A stretch of DNA of 49,614 nt from an uncultured Eggerthellaceae bacterium (GTDB lineage Bacteria; Actinomycetota; Coriobacteriia; Coriobacteriales; Eggerthellaceae): NCBI GenBank assembly GCA_947565915.1, contig CANOHY010000012.1, forward strand, positions 1-49,614, given 5' to 3'. The notes beneath the pieces were generated by a model. The model was not told where the DNA came from. It saw only the letters and a list, made by a program, of their open reading frames with translations, and ran no database searches. Positions 42,346-49,614 of this stretch are shown here, piece by piece. The first letter of the stretch is position 1. Each line of letters begins with the position of its first letter. The position numbers and the translations under genes were made by a program.

Positions 42346-43512
42346 CTACAGCAGGCGCAAGCGCAACACGCCGCTACCACCACGAAGCGCATCGGCCTCT
42401 GCATTGGTTAGCGCGCCTTGCACGTCGAACTCCACGATGCCGAAACCGCCCTTCACGCCTGATGCGCTGCTCGCGACCGGCTTTACCTGAGCAACAGCAT
42501 CCACGAAAGCGCTGACGGAATCGGCGTTGTCGCCAACTGCCAGAAGCGCAACGCCACGCTGGCACCCCTCCTTGCGCGCACCGAGCGACACCGCCGGGTA
42601 GTTCACGGAATTCTTCACATTGCCGTTATCGATGAAGTCAACGATTTGCTGCACAGCCATCACTGCGCAATTCTCCTCGGCTTCTTCGGTCGAAGCGCCC
42701 AGATGCGGAATCACGATGGTGTTCGGAGCCTTCACGATGACCGGCGTGGCGAAGTCGGTCACGTAGCAGCCCAGCGTGCCGCCTTCGAGCGCCTCCACCA
42801 GGGCCTCTTCGTCCACCAGGGAATCGCGCGAAAAGTTCAGGAACACGGCATCGTCTTTCATAACCGCAAGCTGAGCTGCGCCGATCATGCCCTTGGTCGA
42901 CTCCATGGCCGGCACGTGGATGGTGAGGTAGTCGCACATCGCGCATAGCTCGTCCAAATCGCCCACGAACTTCACGCGCGGATCCAATCGCCATGCAGCC
43001 CCCACCGATACATAGGGGTCGTAACCGTACACGTCCATACCGAGGTCGAGCGCCGCATTCGCAACCAGAGCGCCAATTGCTCCCAGGCCTATGACGCCCA
43101 GCTTCTTGCCCATGATCTCCTTGCCAGCGAATTGCTTCTTGGCCTTCTCGGCCGACTTGCCGATCTCGGGATCGCCGGCGTTCTCGGCGCACCATTGAAT
43201 GCCGCCCACGATGCCGCGACTGGCCAACAGCATGCCGCACAGCACGAGCTCCTTCACCGCATTGGCATTAGCGCCTGGCGTATTGAACACCACGATGCCC
43301 TCTTGCGCGCAGCGGTCAAGCGGGATGTTGTTCACTCCTGCGCCAGCGCGCGCAATGGCAAGCAGCTGCTCAGGAAAGGCGGTGTCGTGCAGCGCCGCGC
43401 TGCGCACCAGGATGCCATCGGCGTCTTCGAGAGCATCGGTAAGCTCGTAAGAATCGGGAAGCTGGTCGGTTCCCTTGGCAGAGATGTTGTTCAGGCAATG
43501 AATGCGCGGCAT
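42346..43512 (-). CDS. serA: D-3-phosphoglycerate dehydrogenase
   Basis: 388 residues. First step of serine synthesis: oxidises 3-phosphoglycerate to phosphohydroxypyruvate with NAD. NAD-binding GVIGLGAIGALVANAALDLG, catalytic Arg in NFSRDSLVDE, Glu in the following strand and His in IPHLGASTEEAE. The C-terminal domain is short (about 75 residues), an ACT-like form as in many anaerobe enzymes. ATG 43512 has AAAGGAT 8 nt upstream. Monocistronic between the deacetylase-like gene and tRNA-Leu. With cysK it covers the serine-to-cysteine route. Confidence 0.92.
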   Translation of the reverse strand: MPRIHCLNNISAKGTDQLPDSYELTDALEDADGILVRSAALHDTAFPEQLLAIARAGAGVNNIPLDRCAQEGIVVFNTPGANANAVKELVLCGMLLASRGIVGGIQWCAENAGDPEIGKSAEKAKKQFAGKEIMGKKLGVIGLGAIGALVANAALDLGMDVYGYDPYVSVGAAWRLDPRVKFVGDLDELCAMCDYLTIHVPAMESTKGMIGAAQLAVMKDDAVFLNFSRDSLVDEEALVEALEGGTLGCYVTDFATPVIVKAPNTIVIPHLGASTEEAEENCAVMAVQQIVDFIDNGNVKNSVNYPAVSLGARKEGCQRGVALLAVGDNADSVSAFVDAVAQVKPVASSASGVKGGFGIVEFDVQGALTNAEADALRGGSGVLRLRLL

Positions 43513-43569
43513 GAGAATCCTTTCGTCAGATGGGGGACGTCGTTCGCGTCCAAGGCAATTCTAGCTCAT

Positions 43570-43641
43570 TGCGCAGGCAGGTGCGTCCTTTGTCGGCGGG
43601 CGCAAAACCGGAAGATGGATTTGGAACGAGATGCCTGCGCA
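43570..43641. repeat. 72-bp inverted repeat
   Basis: TGCGCAGGCA (43570-43579) faces TGCCTGCGCA (43632-43641), perfect 10 bp. It lies in the 199-bp gap before serA. Flanking ATTCTAGCTCAT weakly recalls the P2 arm, so it may be a decayed copy. No promoter identified here. Confidence 0.5.
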
Positions 43642-43711
43642 GTCGGCATTTCTGGATGCAGCCCATCGAAGCTTGGTTGCGCGTGAATGGCATGTGTCGC
43701 TTCGTGGCCGC

Positions 43712-44944
43712 TTAGTGCTGCGGCGGATATTCCATCAGCTCTTCAAGGGTAATGAAAGTGTAGCCGCGCTCGCGCAAGATGGGCAGCGCTTCACGCAGGG
43801 CCTCCACTGTGCCAGAATGCTCGCCGCCGCCGTCGTGTAGGCGCACGATGTCGCCAGGCTCGATCTGCATGAGCACCTTCAGCACCTCGTCCTTGGATGA
43901 CTCCATCCAGTCGCCTGTGTCCACGTTCCAGCCGATGTTAGCCGTTACGTGACGGTCTATGCCCACCACCAGGGCTTCAGTGATCTTTCCGCCAGGCAAC
44001 CGCACGATGTTCGAGTACTGCCCTTCCTCCAGCACCGAGCCGATCACCTCGAGCCCATGCCCCACCTGATAGTCAAGCTCTTCGCGTGAGAGCTTCGAGA
44101 GCCCTGAAGCGTCGCGCTCCTTAGCCATGCTGTAGGTGCCACACGCAATCTGGTGCCCCTCTTCGTATTCGCGCAGCAATAGCTCGTCGTTGTACTTCTC
44201 TATCTCGGTGCCAACGGCGAAGAACGTCGCCTTGGCATCGTTCTCCTTCAGGATGTCCAGGATGTCAGCCGTGTACTCCGCCGAGGGTCCCTCTTCGAAG
44301 GTGAGGGCAATTACCTTGTCCTCGCCAACTTCGGGGTTCCACTTGATGCACACAGCATCGGTGCTCTCGGAATCGCGCCAACGAACCTCCTCGCCGCTGA
44401 TCGACCCCGTGCGCAGCTCCATCACGCCATCTTGCCCGGGAGTTATGGAGTGCACCGCACCGGCTCCGGCAACGGTGGCGGCATGGGTGATGTATTCCTC
44501 GCTCAGCTCGTATTCCTCCACGATGTCCTTGCCGTCGCTGATCACCAAGACGTCGTTGTCGTGAAGCTGATAGTCGGGGTCGTTCGTCTCGCGCCCGTTC
44601 ACCGTTGCCGCAATGGGCTCGCCGCCGCTGCGTTTCAGCACGGTGCCCCTCAGCGAGATCAGGTCGCCCGGATTGATGGGCAGCCCGCTTTCCTTGATGG
44701 CTGTGTTGATGGTCTTGGCGCCGCGCAGCGTGTAGGGCACGCCGTTCACGGTGACATCGATGGTCATGGCGCTTGAGCACACGTTCAAGGCGAACATGAC
44801 GGCTGCCAGCGCCAGCACGAGAAAGACGATTGGCACGATGGGCACCTTGCGCACCGGCTGCAACCCTTTGGCCGAGCTTGCGCCCTGCGCTTGTCGTGCA
44901 GCACGTTGTTGCTCGTATGTCATGCGACGCTGTTGCTGGGGCAT
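43712..44944 (-). CDS. Polysaccharide deacetylase-like protein, probably inactive
   Basis: 410 residues. One N-terminal membrane anchor (about 34-56), a beta-grasp/DUF348-like segment (TIDVTVNGVPYTLRGAKTIN), then a NodB-type domain. Fold landmarks remain: VIALTF, DILKENDAKATFFAVG, RLPGG (315-319), VDTGDW (341-346), RLHDGG (368-373). The metal site is lost: TFDDGP is TFEEGP (Glu217, Glu218), and the HxxxH motif normally in GHxIxxHTxxH is GTYSM (Gly269, Met273). No zinc or cobalt can be bound in the standard way, so a binding or regulatory role on cell-wall glycans is more likely. ATG 44944 follows AAAGG by 9 nt. Confidence 0.85.
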   Translation of the reverse strand: MPQQQRRMTYEQQRAARQAQGASSAKGLQPVRKVPIVPIVFLVLALAAVMFALNVCSSAMTIDVTVNGVPYTLRGAKTINTAIKESGLPINPGDLISLRGTVLKRSGGEPIAATVNGRETNDPDYQLHDNDVLVISDGKDIVEEYELSEEYITHAATVAGAGAVHSITPGQDGVMELRTGSISGEEVRWRDSESTDAVCIKWNPEVGEDKVIALTFEEGPSAEYTADILDILKENDAKATFFAVGTEIEKYNDELLLREYEEGHQIACGTYSMAKERDASGLSKLSREELDYQVGHGLEVIGSVLEEGQYSNIVRLPGGKITEALVVGIDRHVTANIGWNVDTGDWMESSKDEVLKVLMQIEPGDIVRLHDGGGEHSGTVEALREALPILRERGYTFITLEELMEYPPQH

Positions 44945-45149
44945 GCGCTGTGGCCTTTGGTTCGTTTGCTAGCGTGTTTGCGTAGTGCCTTCGTTGATGC
45001 AGTTTCGCTCATGGCTGCCTTCGAATGATACAGGCACATTGTGTTGCATATGTTAAGAAAACCGTGAAGAGGAACGGAGCGAAGGGATTCTGGTTGCGTT
45101 TGCGATGGACCGCATTCGATTGCGGCCAGCCTTGCGCACTTGCGCGCAG

Positions 45150-45215
45150 CCAGGTTTTCCCAGTGCGCCAGATTTGCGCGAAAGCGCGACTGAGTTGGCT
45201 TAAGGCCAACGAGGA
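45150..45215. repeat. 66-nt double-hairpin repeat, copy 1
   Basis: Identical to 45364-45429 except one base. Contains GCGC-GAAA-GCGC (GNRA-type loop) and GTTGGC-TTAAG-GCCAAC. A separate hairpin TTGGCTT/AAGCCAA follows at 45242-45258. Part of the 661-bp gap 44945-45605. Confidence 0.92.
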
Positions 45216-45319
45216 TAGGCTGGACTTTGAGGTGCTTTAGATTGGCTTGAAAAGCCAAGAAGCACGCCTTCGCGCGGCTTCGATGGCTTTGAAAGACAAG
45301 ATAAAGTGCCTCGAAGTTC

Positions 45320-45343
45320 AGCTGGCGGAGAGGCAGGGATTCG
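45320..45343 (-). other. Remnant of a tRNA-Ser 3' end (old attachment site)
   Basis: 24 nt identical to 45467-45490, i.e. the CCA end, acceptor strand and start of the T arm of tRNA-Ser; similarity stops inside the T loop. Interpreted as a scar of an earlier integration. Confidence 0.7.
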
Positions 45344-45363
45344 CTCGCATCAGCCTCAAAGGT

Positions 45364-45429
45364 CCAGGTTTTCCCAGTGCGCCAGATTTGCGCGAAAGCG
45401 CGACCGAGTTGGCTTAAGGCCAACGAGGA
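45364..45429. repeat. 66-nt double-hairpin repeat, copy 2
   Basis: Second copy, 65 of 66 identical to 45150-45215. In minus-strand order each copy follows a tRNA-Ser tail, so it is probably the original downstream flank of that tRNA gene. Confidence 0.92.
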
Positions 45430-45469
45430 AGGAGCGCTTGGAGCGCGAAGATGGTGTGCTGGGGAAAGC

Positions 45470-45530
45470 TGGCGGAGAGGCAGGGATTCGAACCCTGGTT
45501 ACCGCTATAAACGGTAAAACGGTTTTCGAG
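45470..45530 (-). pseudogene. tRNA-Ser (CGA) 3' fragment, attachment site of the island
   Basis: From the anticodon loop (CTCGAAA, ending 45530) through anticodon 3' stem ACCGT, variable arm TTACCG/CGGTAA, T arm CAGGG-TTCGAAT-CCCTG (45481-45497), acceptor CCTCTCC and CCA (45470-45472). The 5' half of the tRNA is absent; upstream sequence does not pair. Homology beginning in the anticodon loop fits crossover there by the adjacent tyrosine recombinase. The intact tRNA-Ser should lie at the other end of the island. Confidence 0.85.
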
Positions 45531-45605
45531 CGCGAAAGCAATCACCTATCCGAGCTGCAATCATAGCTAAATCGCATTCACGGCATTTCACATTCAGGCA
45601 GTCTT

Positions 45606-46748
45606 TCAAGCTATTTTGATGGCGAATGCGCTCTCCTCCTCGATCAGTTCGGTCAGGTTGTCGGCGAGCATGATGGACATGGCGCGAGTGAGGCTCATGT
45701 AATTCCGACCCCTCGTCGTGTTGTCGGAATGGCCCATCTGAAGCGAGGCGGCCGAGTCCGGACTGCCCGCCTCCGTCTGCCAGTTGCTCCACGACTTGCG
45801 AAGCTTTCCGGGATTGACGTAGTAGAAACCGGCGCGCTCGCAATGCTGCTTGTATGTCTTGGTCATGAACGTCGGGCTCAGGAAGTGCTTTGTCTTGAGC
45901 TCGCCGCCGTAGTACTTGACACGTCCGGGCATTATGGGGCCAGACTCGGGAATGGCCGCAAGGAGAGCGGAGGCGAACGGCTCGCCGATCCAGGCATCCC
46001 GCTCAGACAACGGTGTCTTCGTGGTGTCCTGGAGCACCTTCCCATGGCTCGTGGTGACGAGCGTATTGTGGATATGCACCACAGCATAGAGCTTGCCCCT
46101 ATGCGTCACGGCGTGGATGTCCTCGGCCAGGAGCACCACGGCTTCCTCAACTCGCAAGCCGCAACCCGCCATTGCGATGGCGGGTGCCCGATGCGGGTAA
46201 GGCTCGAGCATCTTGAGCCAAACCTTCACATCGCGGGATTCCAGAGTGGTGCGCTTCGCGGCCACGGCTTGCTTGCGGCTGATGTGGCGATCGACCGGGT
46301 TGGCAATGACAAGGCCCTCGTGGATGGCCTGGTTGATCATCTTTCGCCAGAGAGAATGAGCTGCTTTCTGGACCCAGGCGCTTTCGATCTTGGCAAGGAC
46401 ATCCTCAACGAAAGCTGGTCTTGTGTCCATCACGCGCTTTCGGGCAATGCGACCTTTCAGCTCCTTGTTCCATACGCGCTCGTAGCCATCGATGGTCTTG
46501 GCCTTCAGGTGATCCTTCTCAAACGACGGCTCCGTGACCAAGTCCCAAAGCTCGCCATAGGTGATGTTCGCATGGATGCCGTTCGCACGGAGCATCTGCC
46601 TCGCCCGCTCGCGTCTAGCATCCTCCCGCGTCCCATGGACGCGCTTCGACACCTGCCCGCGGCTCCCGTCCGGCTTGGCCGGTCCCTCCCATCTGATCTG
46701 GTAGACGTTCTTCGCGATCCGCTTGATGCCCTCGTCTCTCGTTGCCAT
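45606..46748 (-). CDS. Tyrosine recombinase (phage-type integrase)
   Basis: 380 residues. N-terminal AP2-like/SAM-like DNA-binding parts (VYQIRWEGPAKPDGSRGQVS; ITYGELWDLVTEPSFEKDHL), then the catalytic domain: Arg199 in GCGLRVEEAVVLLAEDI, box II PGKLRKSW with Arg317, His340 in LQMGHSD and Tyr350 in RGRNYMS. The box II His of HxLR is Gly314, a common variant position but worth noting. ATG 46748 has AAAGGAG 9 nt upstream. It lies 75 bp from the tRNA-Ser tail, so it is the enzyme that inserted and excises the island. Confidence 0.92.
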   Translation of the reverse strand: MATRDEGIKRIAKNVYQIRWEGPAKPDGSRGQVSKRVHGTREDARRERARQMLRANGIHANITYGELWDLVTEPSFEKDHLKAKTIDGYERVWNKELKGRIARKRVMDTRPAFVEDVLAKIESAWVQKAAHSLWRKMINQAIHEGLVIANPVDRHISRKQAVAAKRTTLESRDVKVWLKMLEPYPHRAPAIAMAGCGLRVEEAVVLLAEDIHAVTHRGKLYAVVHIHNTLVTTSHGKVLQDTTKTPLSERDAWIGEPFASALLAAIPESGPIMPGRVKYYGGELKTKHFLSPTFMTKTYKQHCERAGFYYVNPGKLRKSWSNWQTEAGSPDSAASLQMGHSDNTTRGRNYMSLTRAMSIMLADNLTELIEEESAFAIKIA

Positions 46749-46789
46749 GCTACAATCTCCTTTGCACAGGGGGACTTCCCCTTGTATCT

Positions 46790-46803
46790 CGCGGGGCCCC
46801 GCG
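46790..46803. promoter_or_regulatory. 14-bp GC palindrome upstream of the integrase
   Basis: Perfect CGCGGGGCCCCGCG, 42 bp before the integrase start, beside a second dyad-like GGGGACTTCCCC (about 46770-46781). May be an operator or a pause site between the methyltransferase and integrase genes. Confidence 0.45.
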
Positions 46804-46844
46804 CAGGCCGCCAAGCAAGCAGCGGGGCTTCGCCTTTAACCTAC

Positions 46845-47678
46845 TTAACTGCCTTGATAGGCCATGCCTGATGACATGATGAGCCTCTCCTTGCCAAGCC
46901 CAGCATGGTGGGCACTATAGCCAAGGACAATAGTGTCCTTGATGCAATCGCCGTATATCTCATCGATTAGCCCGTCGTCATCGTACGTCGCGAACCAAGG
47001 GAAAGCGCAGGACTTGATCTTGCGCGCCAACGCGCGATGCTTGCTCTCGTCGAAAGAGCTGTGATACAGACCTGGGCCCTTCTTGACATATGGCGGATCG
47101 AAATAGGCGAACAGCTTCTCATCCCTTTCGCCAAGCATGTCAACGAAATCCTCAGCATCCAGCATGTGGACCTCTATGTCAGCCCTCCTCTTTCCAATGT
47201 CCACGATCTTCGACTTCAATCCCTCCTTGCCGAATCGCGCATCGATGCTGTAGTTGCCAGCTTGGTCCATCCCTCCGATCACGCCCCCATCGAGAATGCC
47301 CGAGACGTTCGTTCTGTTGAGGAAAAAGGCGGCTCTGCCAAGCTCGGCATCATCGTAGTCGTCTGCATGACGGTAGACATCACGGCACCGCTCCCATGTA
47401 TCGATGCCTACTGCAACCTCGTCGATGTACGAGCAAAGGCCCTCCGAATCGTTCACGATCAGATTCCACATGCAAAACACGGCACGGTCGAAGTCGTTAA
47501 TGATTACCCGAGGGACATCTCTTTTGAGGAGGAGCTTCATGGCGAGTCCCGCACCGCCAGCGAATGCCTCGCAGTAAGTCGACCCCGTAAGGTCGTTCTC
47601 GTTGATAATCTCCTTGACAAGCGGGTAGATCTTCGTCTTTCCCCCGGGATACCTGATAGGCGTGTACGTTGCTGGCAT
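46845..47678 (-). CDS. Dam-type DNA adenine-N6 methyltransferase
   Basis: 277 residues, D12 class family (PF02086). SAM-site start IRYPGGKTKIYPLV, motif I CEAFAGGAGLAMKLL, NRTNVSGIL, and catalytic DPPY (194-197). The specificity is GATC-like only by family analogy. GGAGG lies 5 nt before ATG 47678. It sits between the integrase and the AAA-TOPRIM gene, same strand, 55 bp after the latter, so probably co-transcribed. It could protect the island or host DNA from a partner nuclease; no classical restriction enzyme is visible in the window. Confidence 0.92.
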   Translation of the reverse strand: MPATYTPIRYPGGKTKIYPLVKEIINENDLTGSTYCEAFAGGAGLAMKLLLKRDVPRVIINDFDRAVFCMWNLIVNDSEGLCSYIDEVAVGIDTWERCRDVYRHADDYDDAELGRAAFFLNRTNVSGILDGGVIGGMDQAGNYSIDARFGKEGLKSKIVDIGKRRADIEVHMLDAEDFVDMLGERDEKLFAYFDPPYVKKGPGLYHSSFDESKHRALARKIKSCAFPWFATYDDDGLIDEIYGDCIKDTIVLGYSAHHAGLGKERLIMSSGMAYQGS

Positions 47679-47733
47679 GGTGCACCTCCTCTCGCCATGT
47701 TAACCTGCGGAATAGTTCTTGGCCATAGGACCG

Positions 47734-49353
47734 TTATCGGTCATCCAACGACAAGCTGTGCTCCATCCTGCGTAAGACTACATCGACCCGGCGCTCAAGC
47801 TCCTCGCAGAACGCAGACACTTCGCTAGCGTATGCCACGCGCCAAATTCCGTACAATGCTGCGCCGTTCGGTCCCCAAAGCCCTGACCTCTTCGTTCTCC
47901 GAAACCAAAGCTTCTCGAATTTCCTCGCCTCTTTTCCTCCGTTGCCGCGCCAGTCGTCCTCCATCTCGTTTCGCAACCGGACGAACTGCTGCTTTCCGTA
48001 GTTGCGAGGGAATGACCCCCATGAAGGATCGTCGTCGGGAAGGTTAAGGAGCAGATCGTGCACTGATCTCTCTGGGCTCGATCCTCCGCCGGGGAGGACG
48101 AACAGTCGACTGCATCCGGTGATTCTCTTCGGAGCCCCCTTCACCCCATCTGCGTCAGTGACGAAGAGCACGTTCTTCAGTGCGGGAATCGCGTCCCTTG
48201 TCGCAAGCTCTGCCAGCTCGCCGCAGCTAAGGCCAACGGATTGAACGGAGCACTTGGAAGAGAGCCTGCGCGGCATCATGTGGCTAAGAAACCATTTCGC
48301 CTCATCGTCCTCGCACCAGATTTCCACCTTCAGCTCCTTGACAGGAGGCAGCGGCTCGATGAGGAGATCGCTCCTGACGGAGTCCATCGGAGGATTTAGC
48401 TCCATCGAAACGGCGCCGCCGCGAGATTTCAGGTAGATGACCTCGACATCGCCGTCTTTGCCAACCATCCCCGAAGCCGCCTCGATTAGATCAGTCGAAT
48501 GCGTCGTCATGACGACTTGCAGTTTTAGTTCAGGCGAAACACTCGCAAGCAGCCGAAGCAGGCCGACTTGCGACGCTGGGAACAGCGTCGCATCCACCTC
48601 GTCGATAAGGAGAAGGCCGCCCTTGTAATCTTCCCCAAGATCGTCTTTCAGGCGCTGGAACGATATGATCGCCGCGAGAATCTGCCCGAGGTTGTCTTGG
48701 CCCGCAGAGTTTGCGAGGTAGTCGTATTGACCGGTGTTCACGAGAAGGGTTTCTTTCTGCCCCCTTTTCGTCATCTTGACCGGTTCCATCTCGCTTGTGG
48801 CCATAGGCACCATGATCCTCGAATACCAGCTGATGAACTTACGGGTCTCGTCGTCATCGAGCTCCGAGCTCGTTGCCTCGGGGTTGGCGATTTCTCCCAC
48901 TGGGTAAACGCGCCGCATTCCCAGGTAGATGACAGGGAAGTCGATATTGCCCTCGCCCTTGTTCCTCGTCGCTCCCGTCACCAGTCTTATATGGGATTTG
49001 TCGGATGGCTTCCTCGAATAGGATTTGACCTGGATATGCTGCCTCCCGTTCGATATGGATTGATCGCGAAAATCCACATAGTACAGATGCTCACCCGGCT
49101 TGTCGTAGTCGGGCGACATCTTGAAGATGTCCGTGAACTTGGTCTTGCAGGCTTTGCCGAAAACCGTCCTTGCGCTAACCATGCCGAAGGGTTGGCCCAG
49201 CATTCCGAGAATCGTGGATTTCCCCGTACCGTTCTGCCCCGCTATGACCGTTACCCTTTGTCCAAGGGGGATGGCGATACCATGCATGTTGCGGAATCGC
49301 TCGATCTCCAAAGAGGCGAGGCCATATGGCTCTGTCCGCTTTCTTCCTGCCAT
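47734..49353 (-). CDS. AAA ATPase with C-terminal TOPRIM-like domain
   Basis: 539 residues. ABC/RecF-type ATPase: Walker A GQNGTGKST (39-47), signature-like SAGQDNLGQILAAI (216-229), Walker B GLLLIDEVD (246-254), switch His285 (TTHSTDLI). The C-terminal half has EIWCEDDEAKWFL (Glu348, Asp349-Asp350) and LFVTDADG (Asp400, Asp402), the acidic pattern of TOPRIM nucleases in OLD, GajA and PARIS-type proteins. ATG 49353 with AGGAGG 8 nt upstream. Next to a Dam methyltransferase and an integrase. A DNA- or tRNA-targeting antiviral nuclease or sensor is inferred; exact subfamily unknown. Confidence 0.83.
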   Translation of the reverse strand: MAGRKRTEPYGLASLEIERFRNMHGIAIPLGQRVTVIAGQNGTGKSTILGMLGQPFGMVSARTVFGKACKTKFTDIFKMSPDYDKPGEHLYYVDFRDQSISNGRQHIQVKSYSRKPSDKSHIRLVTGATRNKGEGNIDFPVIYLGMRRVYPVGEIANPEATSSELDDDETRKFISWYSRIMVPMATSEMEPVKMTKRGQKETLLVNTGQYDYLANSAGQDNLGQILAAIISFQRLKDDLGEDYKGGLLLIDEVDATLFPASQVGLLRLLASVSPELKLQVVMTTHSTDLIEAASGMVGKDGDVEVIYLKSRGGAVSMELNPPMDSVRSDLLIEPLPPVKELKVEIWCEDDEAKWFLSHMMPRRLSSKCSVQSVGLSCGELAELATRDAIPALKNVLFVTDADGVKGAPKRITGCSRLFVLPGGGSSPERSVHDLLLNLPDDDPSWGSFPRNYGKQQFVRLRNEMEDDWRGNGGKEARKFEKLWFRRTKRSGLWGPNGAALYGIWRVAYASEVSAFCEELERRVDVVLRRMEHSLSLDDR

Positions 49354-49421
49354 ATTGCTTCCTCCTGTCCGCGTTCCTGTTGTCGAGCAAATCAAGGCCG
49401 AAATCACTAAGGTTCAAAACC

Positions 49422-49514
49422 CTATAGCTGGCCCAATGCTGCCTGGGTGATGGCTGGGGCGATGGCCTTGAAGACATCGAACGACTTGTCAGCGACGGTT
49501 TTCAAGCACCGCAT
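49422..49514 (-). CDS. Possible small protein upstream of the AAA gene
   Basis: 30 codons from ATG 49514 (MRCLKTVADK, then SFDVFKAIAPAITQAALGQL) with GAAGGGAAG just upstream. The frame stays open further upstream (TTG at about 49562, adding KDIENSSGIEREGKI), so the protein could be about 46 residues or longer. Amphipathic helical composition. It ends 68 bp before the AAA gene on the same strand. It could be a small partner of the cassette or spurious. Confidence 0.4.
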   Translation of the reverse strand: MRCLKTVADKSFDVFKAIAPAITQAALGQL

Positions 49515-49584
49515 GATCTTCCCTTCGCGCTCTATGCCGCTCGAGTTTTCTATGTCTTTCAAAGCGCTGATTGTTTTAAAATGA

Positions 49585-49614
49585 TATAATAGTCGTAATA
49601 AGAAATGAAAGGGA
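49585..49614 (+). promoter_or_regulatory. Likely promoter and ribosome site for a gene beyond the edge
   Basis: AT-rich tract with TATAAT (49585-49590) followed by AAAGGGA (49608-49614) on the plus strand, suggesting a divergently transcribed gene starting just past the window. The same tract could serve the minus-strand cassette. Confidence 0.35.

Larger units (their letters stand above)
45470..49614. mobile_element. Integrated island, left end (continues past the window)
   Basis: Begins at the tRNA-Ser tail and carries a tyrosine recombinase, a Dam-type methyltransferase, an AAA-TOPRIM protein and a short reading frame, all on the minus strand. The right boundary is not in the window, so total size and cargo are unknown. 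Confidence 0.8.

Noticed and set aside
44920..45012. Thirty-codon frame starting ATG 45012, overlapping the deacetylase-like gene start
   Set aside because: Weak ribosome site, highly basic low-complexity peptide and overlap with the main gene; could be a leader peptide, but evidence is too thin.
45009..45566. Reading frames across the tRNA-Ser tail region
   Set aside because: They run over duplicated tRNA and hairpin repeats; peptides are by-products of the repeats.

Overview
High-GC bacterial chromosome segment (roughly 58-60% G+C by eye) that looks like an anaerobic gut actinobacterium of the Coriobacteriia, most likely Eggerthellaceae. The pointers are a giant secreted protein with InlB-type repeats and an AQTG sorting tail, a DmsABC-type molybdoenzyme with a Tat signal, a bile salt hydrolase, a DUF5692 membrane protein and ECF-type vitamin uptake. 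No database search was possible, so all family assignments rest on recognised motifs.

Layout. 1-3322: end of a tRNA-Gly gene, a GNAT acetyltransferase, a RelB-like antitoxin/MazF-like toxin pair, and an Xre-type regulator divergent from a MATE exporter. 3536-11614: a 2692-residue surface protein with an M26-like zinc protease centre. 11639-17191: telA/xpaC, a LysR regulator, cysK and a THEP1-like NTPase. 17134-21906: an iron-complex-type ABC importer, a DUF362 protein and a PAP2 phosphatase. 22283-25183: a zinc/cadmium module (SmtB-type repressor, separate HMA-domain protein, P-type ATPase). 25657-29759: FMN reductase, bile salt hydrolase, DUF5692 protein and ZIP transporter. 29991-33396: an ECF transporter operon (T, fused A-A', S) behind a probable cobalamin riboswitch, with two lipoproteins further upstream, one carrying the transcobalamin-like DUF4430 domain. 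35864-39924: dmsABC-like operon. 39951-44944: OatA-like acyltransferase, tRNA-Leu, serA and a deacetylase-like protein that lacks its metal ligands. 45470 to the right edge: start of an integrated island with a tRNA-Ser tail, a tyrosine recombinase, a Dam-type methyltransferase and an AAA-TOPRIM protein, a plausible defence cassette.

The most unusual signal lies between genes. At least four kinds of palindromic or repeated elements fill the gaps at 21.9-25.6 kb, 33.6-34.1 kb, 42.3 kb and 45.1-45.5 kb. Two ~151-bp elements around the metal ATPase, and two ~88-bp inverted units beside the vitamin operon, differ mainly by compensatory changes in their stems, which suggests that the hairpin itself is maintained. 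The island boundary preserves two successive tRNA-Ser tails, each followed by the same 66-nt double-hairpin repeat, consistent with repeated integration at one tRNA gene.

Functional picture: a host-associated anaerobe that deconjugates bile salts, respires with a DMSO-reductase-family enzyme, scavenges cobalamin and metal complexes, controls zinc by import (ZIP) and efflux (SmtB/HMA/ATPase), modifies its wall, and displays a large adhesin-protease.
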